From a virus: DNA of 29,904 nucleotides. Under the pieces are notes generated by a model. That model was not told the origin of the DNA, did no database searches, and saw only the letters and a program-made list of their open reading frames with translations. Every line of letters starts with the position of its first letter. The stretch's first letter is position 1. Positions 1 to 8,102 of this stretch are shown piece by piece. The stretch is taken from positions 1-29,904 of IMG/VR virus record IMGVR_UViG_3300021961_000426. One strand, given 5' to 3'. Position numbers and translations under genes: made by a program.

Positions 1-3000
1 TGCTATTGATAATGCTTGGATATAGGATACAGCACCACCTTGTTCAAGATAATCAAACATGTCTGCTGCAAATGAACCTTTACCTTGTTTTTTAGCATAC
101 TCTCTTGCACCTTCAATATTGTTATTAATAAACATTCTAATCATTTTATTAGTTTTAAACATGCCTCCGCCAGCAACCTGTTGAGCGATGTTACCTGTAT
201 ATCTAAATAATGTAGATGGTTTTTCTGCACCTAATACAAATGCGTTAGTTAATGTATCACGAACAAAGTTTAGTAAAGGGAATGCAGGATTATACCTAGT
301 ATGGGTTTGTCCTATAAAACTTGTTACATTGTTTAATACTTCTGTTGCCCAATGTGCATCTTCATATGTTCTTCTAATTGCTCTTAATAACTCTTCGTCT
401 TCAATTTTTATTATTTCTAAATCACCATTAGGTTTATAGTTAACTATTTGATTTTTACCCTGTAATAAATTATCTTTTATTTTGTTATTATATTTTTGAC
501 TAAAAGGTATTGTTTCTACTACTCTACCAATAGAAGGCATCTGTTTTACTAAATTAGATATTGCTTGGGTTATATCTCTACGGCCAGCTCTAGCTGAAGA
601 GGTTACTGCATCTATCATAGTTTGAATTAATGCATTATTAGATTCAGATTCACGACCTCCAAATGGGTTTTCTATTTGTCTAAAGTCACCCCCTAATCTT
701 TCTCCAGTTAAATCTAAATCTTCATCTTCTTTTGTTTGACCAGGTCTACCTTTTAATGGTATATAATTTTCCCACCCATAGAAGTTAATAATGTTTTCTG
801 CAACTTTTGGTAAATAGTTACCTTCTTTATTTAATACCTGAGTAGCATTTTGAATAGGTTTTAGCATGTAGCCTATCGCTCTAATTTCTTTTTCAAACGG
901 GTCGCGGGCTAATAAATCTCTAAAATCTTTTGCAGATTTAGCTTGAGAACTGGATTTAGGGTCTACTACCATGACATCATATAAATCTGAATTAGGGTCT
1001 AATGCTTCTGGGCCTGAGAAATCTCTAGGACTTTCTGTCATACCAGGCGTACCGTTCTTATATTTTTCTACTATCTCGTCTAGTTTTTTTCTATACTTCC
1101 TAGCCATTTCTGGTGTTATGTTTTCATCAGTAGTTAGCTTTTCTATAATTATTTCTCTAAACCTAGCAGGAGTTATCATATCTCCTTTATAATTAATAAC
1201 CTTGTCTTGGCTATTAAGAGGTACATTTTTAACATACTTAACTAATCTACGTTCTTGTTCATGAACAGCCTGTAAATATTTATGAGCCCTATCTAATGCA
1301 TCAGATATTTCTAAGTTAGCTGCCTGAGCATAATTATGTATAGCCATTTTTAAATTATTAATATTTTCTGCTAAATACTGTTTATATCTAAAATCAGCTT
1401 CTCCTAAAGCAACTTCAAATAAACTATTTATATTATTAAAACCTTCTTCACCTATAATTAATTTACCTGACAGTCTAAGTTGTTCTTCTAAAGATTTAAG
1501 AGGTTGTCTAGCATTTTGAAATTTAGTTTTTAAATATCTAGCAGTTTGTTGTTTTCTAGATAAAGACTTATTAATAGCGTCTAGTGGACCTCGTTTTTTA
1601 AACTCGTTAGTCCCAACTTTATCTTTAGCTTCTTCAAATGCTTGTTCAACAGTTCTTGTGTCTGCTTCTGGAGCTTTTGTAACAAACCTAGTTTTAGCTC
1701 CTCTAAACTCTTTTATAGGTGCTATGTACCCTTTACCTCTTAATAATGATTCTATTTCTAATGTAGCTTCTTGCAATAAAGAACCTTTAAATGTATCTCT
1801 GTTTGCCATGTATCCTAAAGCTTTTGTTAAAGCTTCTACAAATCTCTGTATTAGGTCTACAACTCTACCACCTACAGTAGATTTAGTTTCACCCATTGCC
1901 CTTTGTAGTTCTTGGTTAGAATATACTTCAGCAACAAACTCATTTAAATCTCCTATTCTTTTTTTAAATGCTGGTAAGCTTTTAATAGTTTGTTCTCTAA
2001 GTAATTTTAGTTGTTCTATACCAGCTGTTTGCTCTTCATTTAACTGATTAGGATTATCTATAATATGGTCTAATGCAGCATGCATTGTTTCGTGAACTAC
2101 AACTTGACCAGGGTTAATTGGCCCCATCTTGTTAAGGTCAATAGTAATTATATTATTTACTGGGTCAAACTGCCCTTGATTACCAGATTGAATAGTACCT
2201 GCCTGTATCTGTACATTATTATTAGTAGATTGAATAAATTTAGACAGGTGGTCAGCCATTCTTTCAAATGCATAATCTTTAAACTCGCCTTTTCTATTGG
2301 CTATAACATCTAATATTCTATTTAATGATACTGGTCCAGCTGCTAATTCATTAGCAATTAAATTAGCTATTTGTTGTGCTGCTTGCCGGTCTTTTACAAC
2401 GCTCATGTCAGGACCTATATAAGTTTTAGATGGTTCTTTAGTTTCCGTAATTTGAGATTTAACTACAGGTACTTTTTGAATTCTTTCGCCTTTTTCTTTT
2501 ACTACTTTTTGTATTGTAGTTACAGGTATTTCTCTAACATCTCCTGTTTCTTGATTAATTCTTAATTTAACTAAAGGAACTAAAGACTTACCCTTTCTTC
2601 TCATAACAGGCACTCTTTCATATCCTGTATTTTCTATAGGAGTTCTTTTGAATACATAATCGACTTCTTCTTGTTTTTTAGTAGGGTCTTGTTGAATAGG
2701 CGTTATACTATCAATGTCTTGTCTATGTTCACGTAACTTTCTAAAATACATTTCTCTTTGCAAATCGTTTAAGTTTTTAATAAAGTCATCTCTTAGTTCT
2801 TTATTACTTATTTCTGTTTCTGTAAGTTTAGGTTGTTTTTTATTTTCATACTTTTGTTTTATTGCAAGCGCTTCTTGTCCAAGAACTTCTTTTTCAAATC
2901 TTTTTTGAGAATAATATTTTACAGTGCCTTTAGTTTTATTTTGTTCTCTTTTTCCAAACGTTTTAGGGTTTTGTTTTCTTATTTCCTGTACAGTAAATCC

Positions 3001-4842
3001 CTGTTTCAATAAATCTTGATACTCCTCTTCTAATAATTTTTCTTCTTCTTTTATTAATGCTGATATTTCGTCGTTGTAACCCTTAGCATCAAAATTGTAT
3101 GCTTCTAAACTAGCGTCTTCGTAAGCTGCTTGGTCTATTGCATTTATAACGGCTTGTTGAGGAGAATCTATAGTTTTAACGCTTGTAGTAATAGGAATTT
3201 CATCTAGGCCCATTCTTTTAAATTTACCTTCTTTTAGTTTTATAGATTTATCTATTGAGGTATATTCAAGAGGACTGTGTGCAGAGTGAAGACCTCCAGT
3301 AACTACAAACGGATGTAAGTTTTGAAAGTCAGGATTTGACTGCGAAAGGTTTGTATATACAAAACTACGTCTATCTGATTCGGTTTGATAATTTAATGCT
3401 TCATCAGCATCTGTTTCTTCTATATCGTTTTTAGATTTATTTATTTTTTCTGTTTGGACAGATTGATTTAATGCAACTGGCTTGCTTCTCTTTCCTGTTG
3501 TAAATTGTCCCACATTAATTGGAGCGCCAGCCAGTCCAGCTCCGTAAGGTCCAGTTCCTCCAATTCCTTCGGCAGATATTCTGACGGGTTGTCCAAGAAG
3601 CGTAATGCTATCTCCAGTTGGTGTGTACTCAGTTTCTGAAATAGGCTGGGTAGGGATTGATTCATCTATTACCTCCTGTGCTTTAACTTTTTGTTCTATA
3701 GCTCCTAGTATATCATCACTAGATGCATCTTCTTCAGTTATTTCTGTTTCTATTTTTTGTTGTTTTATTTCTTCTTCTGTAGAGGCGTTCTGTGTATTTT
3801 CTTCTAAGGCAGCTTGTCTATTTCTAGTAGCTTGTGTAAGCAAAGAAGCCCCTCCACCCATAGCAGCCCCTGCTAAAAATCCTGTAGCTGCAGCTTCAGC
3901 AACGCCCTCCATAGGGTCTTTACCTAACGCAACGTTTTGTAATATTTGTTCTTGAAATGATTGAGGCAGTTCTTCAAATAAACCTTCAGATAAAGCACCA
4001 CCTATTGCGTTTCTTAATATACCTACTTTTGTAGCTTGAGTAGCTCCTCCGGCTAATAAAACATCTACATCAACAAGATTTAATTTTCTTGCTATATCAG
4101 CTCCAAAAGCTCCAAACACTCCTGTTAATCCACCACTTAATGTAGCTAACGCTGCTTGGCTTGGAGATAACGTGCCTGATTCAGTAGCTTGTCTAATACT
4201 TTCAGCTGATGCGCCAGCTGCTATAATTCCTTCACCTGCTCCTGCTGCTATTGCAAAATCTTTTCCAGATGGAGTATATTTTAATCCTTTAGCTGCGTTA
4301 TATGCGGCAGCCTTTTTTAAGGCATACTGAGCAATTTTACCACCACCATACATAGACGGTAGTGATTCTACAACAGTGCTTACTAAAGCTGATGGGTTCT
4401 TTAGAAGTTCTTTACCTGTACCTACAAAGCCCTCTGCCTCTGCTACTTTTTGTTCAGCTGCTCGTAGTTCTTCAGATTTGTATTCTTGAAGTTTTTCTTT
4501 TAAGTCTGCAGTAGTACCACCAAATAGAGCCTCTTCTGCGGCTTCAATACCTTTACCTGCATAACCCATAGTAGGTATATCTAATAAACCAACACCAGCT
4601 TCTTTTAAACCTAGTACACCTTGTGCTCCTGATACAAGTGTATCGCCAATAGCTCTTCTAAAAAATCCAGATGATTCTTCTGGTTCTGATATTTTATCAG
4701 TAGGAATTTTTTGTTGCGAGGGTTGTTGGTTAGGTATAATTTGACTAGCTACATACTCAATAGCTTGTTGTTGAGTAGCTCCTTCTGGAGCATCTACTTG
4801 GTACTTTTTACCATCAGGAGATGTTACTTCAAATATAGGCAT
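1..4842 (-). CDS. Giant internal virion / polyvalent-type protein with a HExxH metallopeptidase motif (3' end outside the window)
   Basis: The frame opens at the ATG at 4842 and runs without a stop to base 1, giving 1614 codons with the C-terminus missing. Residues 1-35 form a small N-terminal domain (MPIFEVTSPDGKKYQVDAPE). Residues 195-340 hold Ala/Gly-rich hydrophobic stretches and an EELPQSFQEQ segment that I remember from large phage internal proteins. Residues 340-880 are mostly charged and helical. H917-E918-T919-M920-H921 is a zinc-peptidase HExxH motif; NEFVAEVYSN (about 967-976) offers a glutamate as third ligand, as in gluzincins. Near residues 1510-1530 the RYNPAFPLLNFVRD segment resembles a C-terminal domain of phage polyvalent proteins (LPD38-like, from memory). 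It follows the other ejection-type genes. A role in DNA ejection or host-protein cleavage is inference; the motif and open frame are seen directly. Confidence 0.85.
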   Translation of the reverse strand, partial: MPIFEVTSPDGKKYQVDAPEGATQQQAIEYVASQIIPNQQPSQQKIPTDKISEPEESSGFFRRAIGDTLVSGAQGVLGLKEAGVGLLDIPTMGYAGKGIEAAEEALFGGTTADLKEKLQEYKSEELRAAEQKVAEAEGFVGTGKELLKNPSALVSTVVESLPSMYGGGKIAQYALKKAAAYNAAKGLKYTPSGKDFAIAAGAGEGIIAAGASAESIRQATESGTLSPSQAALATLSGGLTGVFGAFGADIARKLNLVDVDVLLAGGATQATKVGILRNAIGGALSEGLFEELPQSFQEQILQNVALGKDPMEGVAEAAATGFLAGAAMGGGASLLTQATRNRQAALEENTQNASTEEEIKQQKIETEITEEDASSDDILGAIEQKVKAQEVIDESIPTQPISETEYTPTGDSITLLGQPVRISAEGIGGTGPYGAGLAGAPINVGQFTTGKRSKPVALNQSVQTEKINKSKNDIEETDADEALNYQTESDRRSFVYTNLSQSNPDFQNLHPFVVTGGLHSAHSPLEYTSIDKSIKLKEGKFKRMGLDEIPITTSVKTIDSPQQAVINAIDQAAYEDASLEAYNFDAKGYNDEISALIKEEEKLLEEEYQDLLKQGFTVQEIRKQNPKTFGKREQNKTKGTVKYYSQKRFEKEVLGQEALAIKQKYENKKQPKLTETEISNKELRDDFIKNLNDLQREMYFRKLREHRQDIDSITPIQQDPTKKQEEVDYVFKRTPIENTGYERVPVMRRKGKSLVPLVKLRINQETGDVREIPVTTIQKVVKEKGERIQKVPVVKSQITETKEPSKTYIGPDMSVVKDRQAAQQIANLIANELAAGPVSLNRILDVIANRKGEFKDYAFERMADHLSKFIQSTNNNVQIQAGTIQSGNQGQFDPVNNIITIDLNKMGPINPGQVVVHETMHAALDHIIDNPNQLNEEQTAGIEQLKLLREQTIKSLPAFKKRIGDLNEFVAEVYSNQELQRAMGETKSTVGGRVVDLIQRFVEALTKALGYMANRDTFKGSLLQEATLEIESLLRGKGYIAPIKEFRGAKTRFVTKAPEADTRTVEQAFEEAKDKVGTNEFKKRGPLDAINKSLSRKQQTARYLKTKFQNARQPLKSLEEQLRLSGKLIIGEEGFNNINSLFEVALGEADFRYKQYLAENINNLKMAIHNYAQAANLEISDALDRAHKYLQAVHEQERRLVKYVKNVPLNSQDKVINYKGDMITPARFREIIIEKLTTDENITPEMARKYRKKLDEIVEKYKNGTPGMTESPRDFSGPEALDPNSDLYDVMVVDPKSSSQAKSAKDFRDLLARDPFEKEIRAIGYMLKPIQNATQVLNKEGNYLPKVAENIINFYGWENYIPLKGRPGQTKEDEDLDLTGERLGGDFRQIENPFGGRESESNNALIQTMIDAVTSSARAGRRDITQAISNLVKQMPSIGRVVETIPFSQKYNNKIKDNLLQGKNQIVNYKPNGDLEIIKIEDEELLRAIRRTYEDAHWATEVLNNVTSFIGQTHTRYNPAFPLLNFVRDTLTNAFVLGAEKPSTLFRYTGNIAQQVAGGGMFKTNKMIRMFINNNIEGAREYAKKQGKGSFAADMFDYLEQGGAVSYIQALSIA

Positions 4843-4850
4843 TTATATTC

Positions 4851-6530
4851 CTACGGTTTTATTAACTTTGATGAAAACCCTTCATATAAAGCAGGGTTAG
4901 ATAATCTATCTGTACCTATAGTATTGCCTACTAAAGATGGACCAATTAATTTTTCAGTTTCTTTTAGTTTTCTTTCATACATAGATTTTAAATCTAAGTA
5001 TTTATTATACCTTTTAATCTGCGCTTTTGATAACTTGCTAGGGTCTGATACATCAAGATTAGCAAATTCAGCTTCGCCTCTAACTAAATCTTCATATAAA
5101 TCCCCCATACTTTTACGAGCTTCATCTAATAGTTTTTGACCTCTAGTAGTTTCAGCATTAGTTAAGCCTCTAGCTCCTGCTCTATAGTATGAACCTATAT
5201 CTGAAGCTTTTTTGCCTTCTATTTCTAGTTGTATTGCAGTTAATGCATCTTTTTTCTGTTGTAGACCAACAGTTCTATTGTTAGCAATACGTGCTTGTTC
5301 TGACTCTTCTCCAAACTTAGCTATAGCTAAATCTTCTGAACGTTGAGATTTTGCTAGGTCTCTATTTACAGCTCTCATGTCTAATTCAAGTTTATCTTTT
5401 CTTGTTACATATTTGTCTCTTGCTTTTTCGTACCAATCAGCAGTTTTCATTCCGCTTTCACCTAAACCTGCAAGGAATCCTTTTCGTCTACCTGCAGCGT
5501 CTACTTCACCAGAAGATTGTAATACGCCCAAACCTAATCTTAATAAACCTTCCCCTTTTAAGTCAGGGTTATATTTTTCTACTTCAGCTAATTTTTTAGC
5601 TAAATAATCTTTTTCTTCTTGAGCAAGTTTAGAGTATGTATCTTCACCTAATCTTGATTTTAATGCATCAACGCGTTGTTGAGCATAATCTTCAGGTAAC
5701 CTCATGTCTTCATAAGATGTATCTAGCCCTTGTATTTTTTTGTTTATAGAAGCATAGTCTGATTCAGTAGAAGGAGGAGGAAGTACCTTATCTTTTCCAA
5801 GTTCTTCAGTAGGTAATATCACACCTTCTTTTTCAGCTAGTTCTTTTTGTCTAGCTTCCATTTTTTCAACATCTTCTTTCATTCCTTTTTTGTTATCTTT
5901 TATATCTTGAGCTATCAAAGCATTCTTTTGTCTTCTTTCTAAATCTTTAGCTTGTAAATATAAGTTTCTATCTTGTTCACTTAGCTTAGCTAAATCTTCT
6001 TCTGATAAATTAATTAGACCTATATTTTTTCTTTTTAAATCATTTCTTCCTGGTACAAATATTTCATCTTCTGCATTAAAGTATTCTAATGGATACCCTT
6101 GTCCTTTTGACCTAGAAGAATCTGCTAGTCCTAATCCACCAAATAATTTACTTTTTACTATATCACCTTCAGCATATCCTACAATACCACCCTCTGCCAT
6201 CTGTACTGGTGGGTTTAGTGCAGCGATGCCTGAGCCAGCTCTTTGTTCTGGAGCCATAGCAACTTGTTCAGGTGGCATAGCCATACCTTGAGGCATTTGT
6301 TGTCCGAGAGCCATGATTGCTTGGTCTTTTACTGTAGGTTGTTGTGGTTGAGCTTGCATTTGTTCTCTACGAACTTTTTCTGCTTGACGTCGTTCAATCT
6401 CAGCCAATACCATAAATGATGGGATAGTGCCAGGGTTTTGTAAGTAATTAGTTAGTTGTGCATCATTGACTACATAATCACCTAAATCACTTCTAGCTCT
6501 TAATTGACTACTAAATCTTTCTTCTAACAT
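4851..6530 (-). CDS. Internal virion / ejection-type structural protein, 559 aa
   Basis: This is a soluble, mostly helical protein rich in Gln, Lys and Glu. Residues 35-110 contain AEIERRQAEKVRREQ followed by a Gln/Met/Pro-rich stretch, then MAEGGIVGYAEGD at 111-123. I remember this arrangement (helix, low-complexity Q/P/M region, GGIV..a.GG motif) from many marine phage virion proteins; no function is known to me. Residues 170-260 and 380-550 look like long alpha helices, possibly coiled coils. The gene starts 4 bases after the 387-aa gene, and its stop is 8 bases before the giant gene, with an AGGA ribosome site overlapping the stop. Position between two other large virion-type genes suggests an internal core or ejection protein, which is inference. 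No catalytic motif is visible. Confidence 0.8.
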   Translation of the reverse strand: MLEERFSSQLRARSDLGDYVVNDAQLTNYLQNPGTIPSFMVLAEIERRQAEKVRREQMQAQPQQPTVKDQAIMALGQQMPQGMAMPPEQVAMAPEQRAGSGIAALNPPVQMAEGGIVGYAEGDIVKSKLFGGLGLADSSRSKGQGYPLEYFNAEDEIFVPGRNDLKRKNIGLINLSEEDLAKLSEQDRNLYLQAKDLERRQKNALIAQDIKDNKKGMKEDVEKMEARQKELAEKEGVILPTEELGKDKVLPPPSTESDYASINKKIQGLDTSYEDMRLPEDYAQQRVDALKSRLGEDTYSKLAQEEKDYLAKKLAEVEKYNPDLKGEGLLRLGLGVLQSSGEVDAAGRRKGFLAGLGESGMKTADWYEKARDKYVTRKDKLELDMRAVNRDLAKSQRSEDLAIAKFGEESEQARIANNRTVGLQQKKDALTAIQLEIEGKKASDIGSYYRAGARGLTNAETTRGQKLLDEARKSMGDLYEDLVRGEAEFANLDVSDPSKLSKAQIKRYNKYLDLKSMYERKLKETEKLIGPSLVGNTIGTDRLSNPALYEGFSSKLIKP

Positions 6531-6534
6531 AATC

Positions 6535-7698
6535 TTAACCCTTACCTAGAATGTTGTATAAACCTAGACCTGCTAGACCTAGACCACCTAGTTGTGATGC
6601 TAAACTTGGTGCTGGGGCATAAGCCACTTGAGTAGAACCAAGAGCACCTGCAGTACCACGTAGAATATTTGATTGATACTCCAATAGACCTCTTTGAAAA
6701 TCTTGTTGTTCTTTGAACTGTTGATATGCTAAGTTATCAATCTCTTGTTGCAATGCTTGCTTCTCTGCACCTGATGCTGCTTGAGCTTTTAATCTTTCTA
6801 AGTTTGCCATTTGCTCTGTAGCACCGAGTTGACCTGTTGCCTTACCTGTCTCTAGTCCTGTTGCTAATCCAGCTAGACCTATATCTTTACCTAATCCTGC
6901 TTGATATTGTTGAGCTTGTTGACCAAGTTGTGCCGCTTGCATTTGAGCTGCTTGGTTAGCTTGTGCTGCTTGTAATTGTCTTGCTTGGTCAGCTTGGAAT
7001 GTTTGTTGAGCTTGTTGGAACGCTCTTGAACCACCTTCAGCTTGTATCTTATTCATTAAATCTTGTGTCGCACGGTCTTGTTCTGATTGCATTAATGCTT
7101 GTCTACCACCACCAAATGTGCCACGACCTATAGATGCTTGAGCTGCTCTATTCTTTTGTATATCTGCAAGTCTTTGAGCTTCACGTTTTTGAACATCAAC
7201 AACAGCTTGTGTATATGGGTCCATATAACTTTGAGCAATACCAGGTTGAGTAAATTGACCTGTTTGTATTTGCTGTGGAGTAATCGTACCTGGCTGATAA
7301 CCCATAGCTTGAGTTAGTCCTGTTTGAGCTGCTGTACCTGCTTGTTGACCTACCGTACCTAGTGTACCTGCTGCTGTACCAAATGCACCTGGAGTTTGCA
7401 TACCCGCAACTTCTGTTTGTACAGCCTGTTGTTCTGTACTAAATGGAGCTACTCGTTGACCTGTGTATGGTTGGAATTGTTTGACACCAGTTACTGCTCC
7501 AGAAGAATCTGTTTGATAAATTTGTTTACCAGATTGTTTTAGTAACTCTTCATAGAATGGCTGTGCATATTCAGGCAAGTTAGTCGTAACTGATTTAGTT
7601 TCAGTTGTACCTCCACCTCCTCCACCGCCTTTATAGAACGTAAAGAAGTCTTGGTTTAAACCAATAATTGTACTTAATATTTTATGAAAGCTTATCAT
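6535..7698 (-). CDS. Gln/Ala-rich internal virion protein, 387 aa
   Basis: Residues 24-30 are seven glycines. Residues 41-56 hold LPEYAQPFYEELLK. Residues 159-205 carry a conserved-looking block (YMDPYTQAVVDVQKREAQR, then GRGTFGGGRQALMQSE). Residues 225-270 are almost pure Gln/Ala helix, and the C-terminus (366-387, LGGLGLAGLGLYNILG) is a glycine-zipper-like hydrophobic tail that could touch a membrane. I recognise the MDPY...QKRE...GGGRQAL pattern from phage virion proteins near the tail and ejection genes, but know no defined activity. The ATG overlaps the stop of the GNAT-like gene by 4 bases (ATGA), indicating coupled translation. A DNA-ejection or internal core role is inferred from composition and neighbours. 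Confidence 0.8.
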   Translation of the reverse strand: MISFHKILSTIIGLNQDFFTFYKGGGGGGGTTETKSVTTNLPEYAQPFYEELLKQSGKQIYQTDSSGAVTGVKQFQPYTGQRVAPFSTEQQAVQTEVAGMQTPGAFGTAAGTLGTVGQQAGTAAQTGLTQAMGYQPGTITPQQIQTGQFTQPGIAQSYMDPYTQAVVDVQKREAQRLADIQKNRAAQASIGRGTFGGGRQALMQSEQDRATQDLMNKIQAEGGSRAFQQAQQTFQADQARQLQAAQANQAAQMQAAQLGQQAQQYQAGLGKDIGLAGLATGLETGKATGQLGATEQMANLERLKAQAASGAEKQALQQEIDNLAYQQFKEQQDFQRGLLEYQSNILRGTAGALGSTQVAYAPAPSLASQLGGLGLAGLGLYNILGKG

Positions 7699-8102
7699 AA
7701 TCGTTTTTCCACCATAACATAGGTCTTTTCAAACCCATACTTTAATTTCCATAATCTTGCAACAGCCTCGAAAGCAGCTCCTCTAACTACTGTTGCTCCG
7801 TTTTCTTTTGCCCAGTCACATAAATCTTCTAGGTCTTGTTTTTTAGTTCTACCACCTATTGCTGTAATAAAAGCTACTCTGTCATCAGGAAAGTTAATAA
7901 ACTCTATAGTAGCAGCGCAATATATTTCATTGTCTTCATTAACTGCAACTAACAATGATTGTACACCTTGCACTAAAAACATTTTAAGGTGGTCTAACTT
8001 ATACTCACCACCCGAATGGTCCATAGCGTTTTGTAAATATTTTTCTACTTTGGGCCAAACATTCTGTATATGATTTAGCCCTACAACTCTTACATTACTC
8101 AA
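7695..8102 (-). CDS. Small GNAT-like virion-associated protein, TTG start
   Basis: The 135-residue protein has the alternating strand/helix order of a GNAT acyltransferase fold. LLVAVNEDNEIYCAATIEF (about 50-68) looks like the beta3-beta4 hairpin, AFITAIGGRTKKQDLEDL (77-94) like beta4-alpha3, and RLWKLKYGFEKTYVMVEK (116-133) like the C-terminal strand pair. The canonical acetyl-CoA motif (Q/RxxGxG/A) is not clear, so activity is uncertain. Some podovirus internal core proteins are GNAT-like, which fits its place between the 712-aa and 387-aa genes. The start is TTG at 8102, overlapping the upstream TGA as TTGA. The next in-frame Met is residue 27, too late to keep the fold. Translational coupling to the upstream gene is likely because the Shine-Dalgarno is weak. 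Confidence 0.7.
   Translation of the reverse strand: MSNVRVVGLNHIQNVWPKVEKYLQNAMDHSGGEYKLDHLKMFLVQGVQSLLVAVNEDNEIYCAATIEFINFPDDRVAFITAIGGRTKKQDLEDLCDWAKENGATVVRGAAFEAVARLWKLKYGFEKTYVMVEKRL

Noticed and set aside
3468-3665. 65-codon minus-strand frame within the giant gene
   Set aside because: It is an alternative frame within a 1614-codon open frame with conserved motifs; no independent support.
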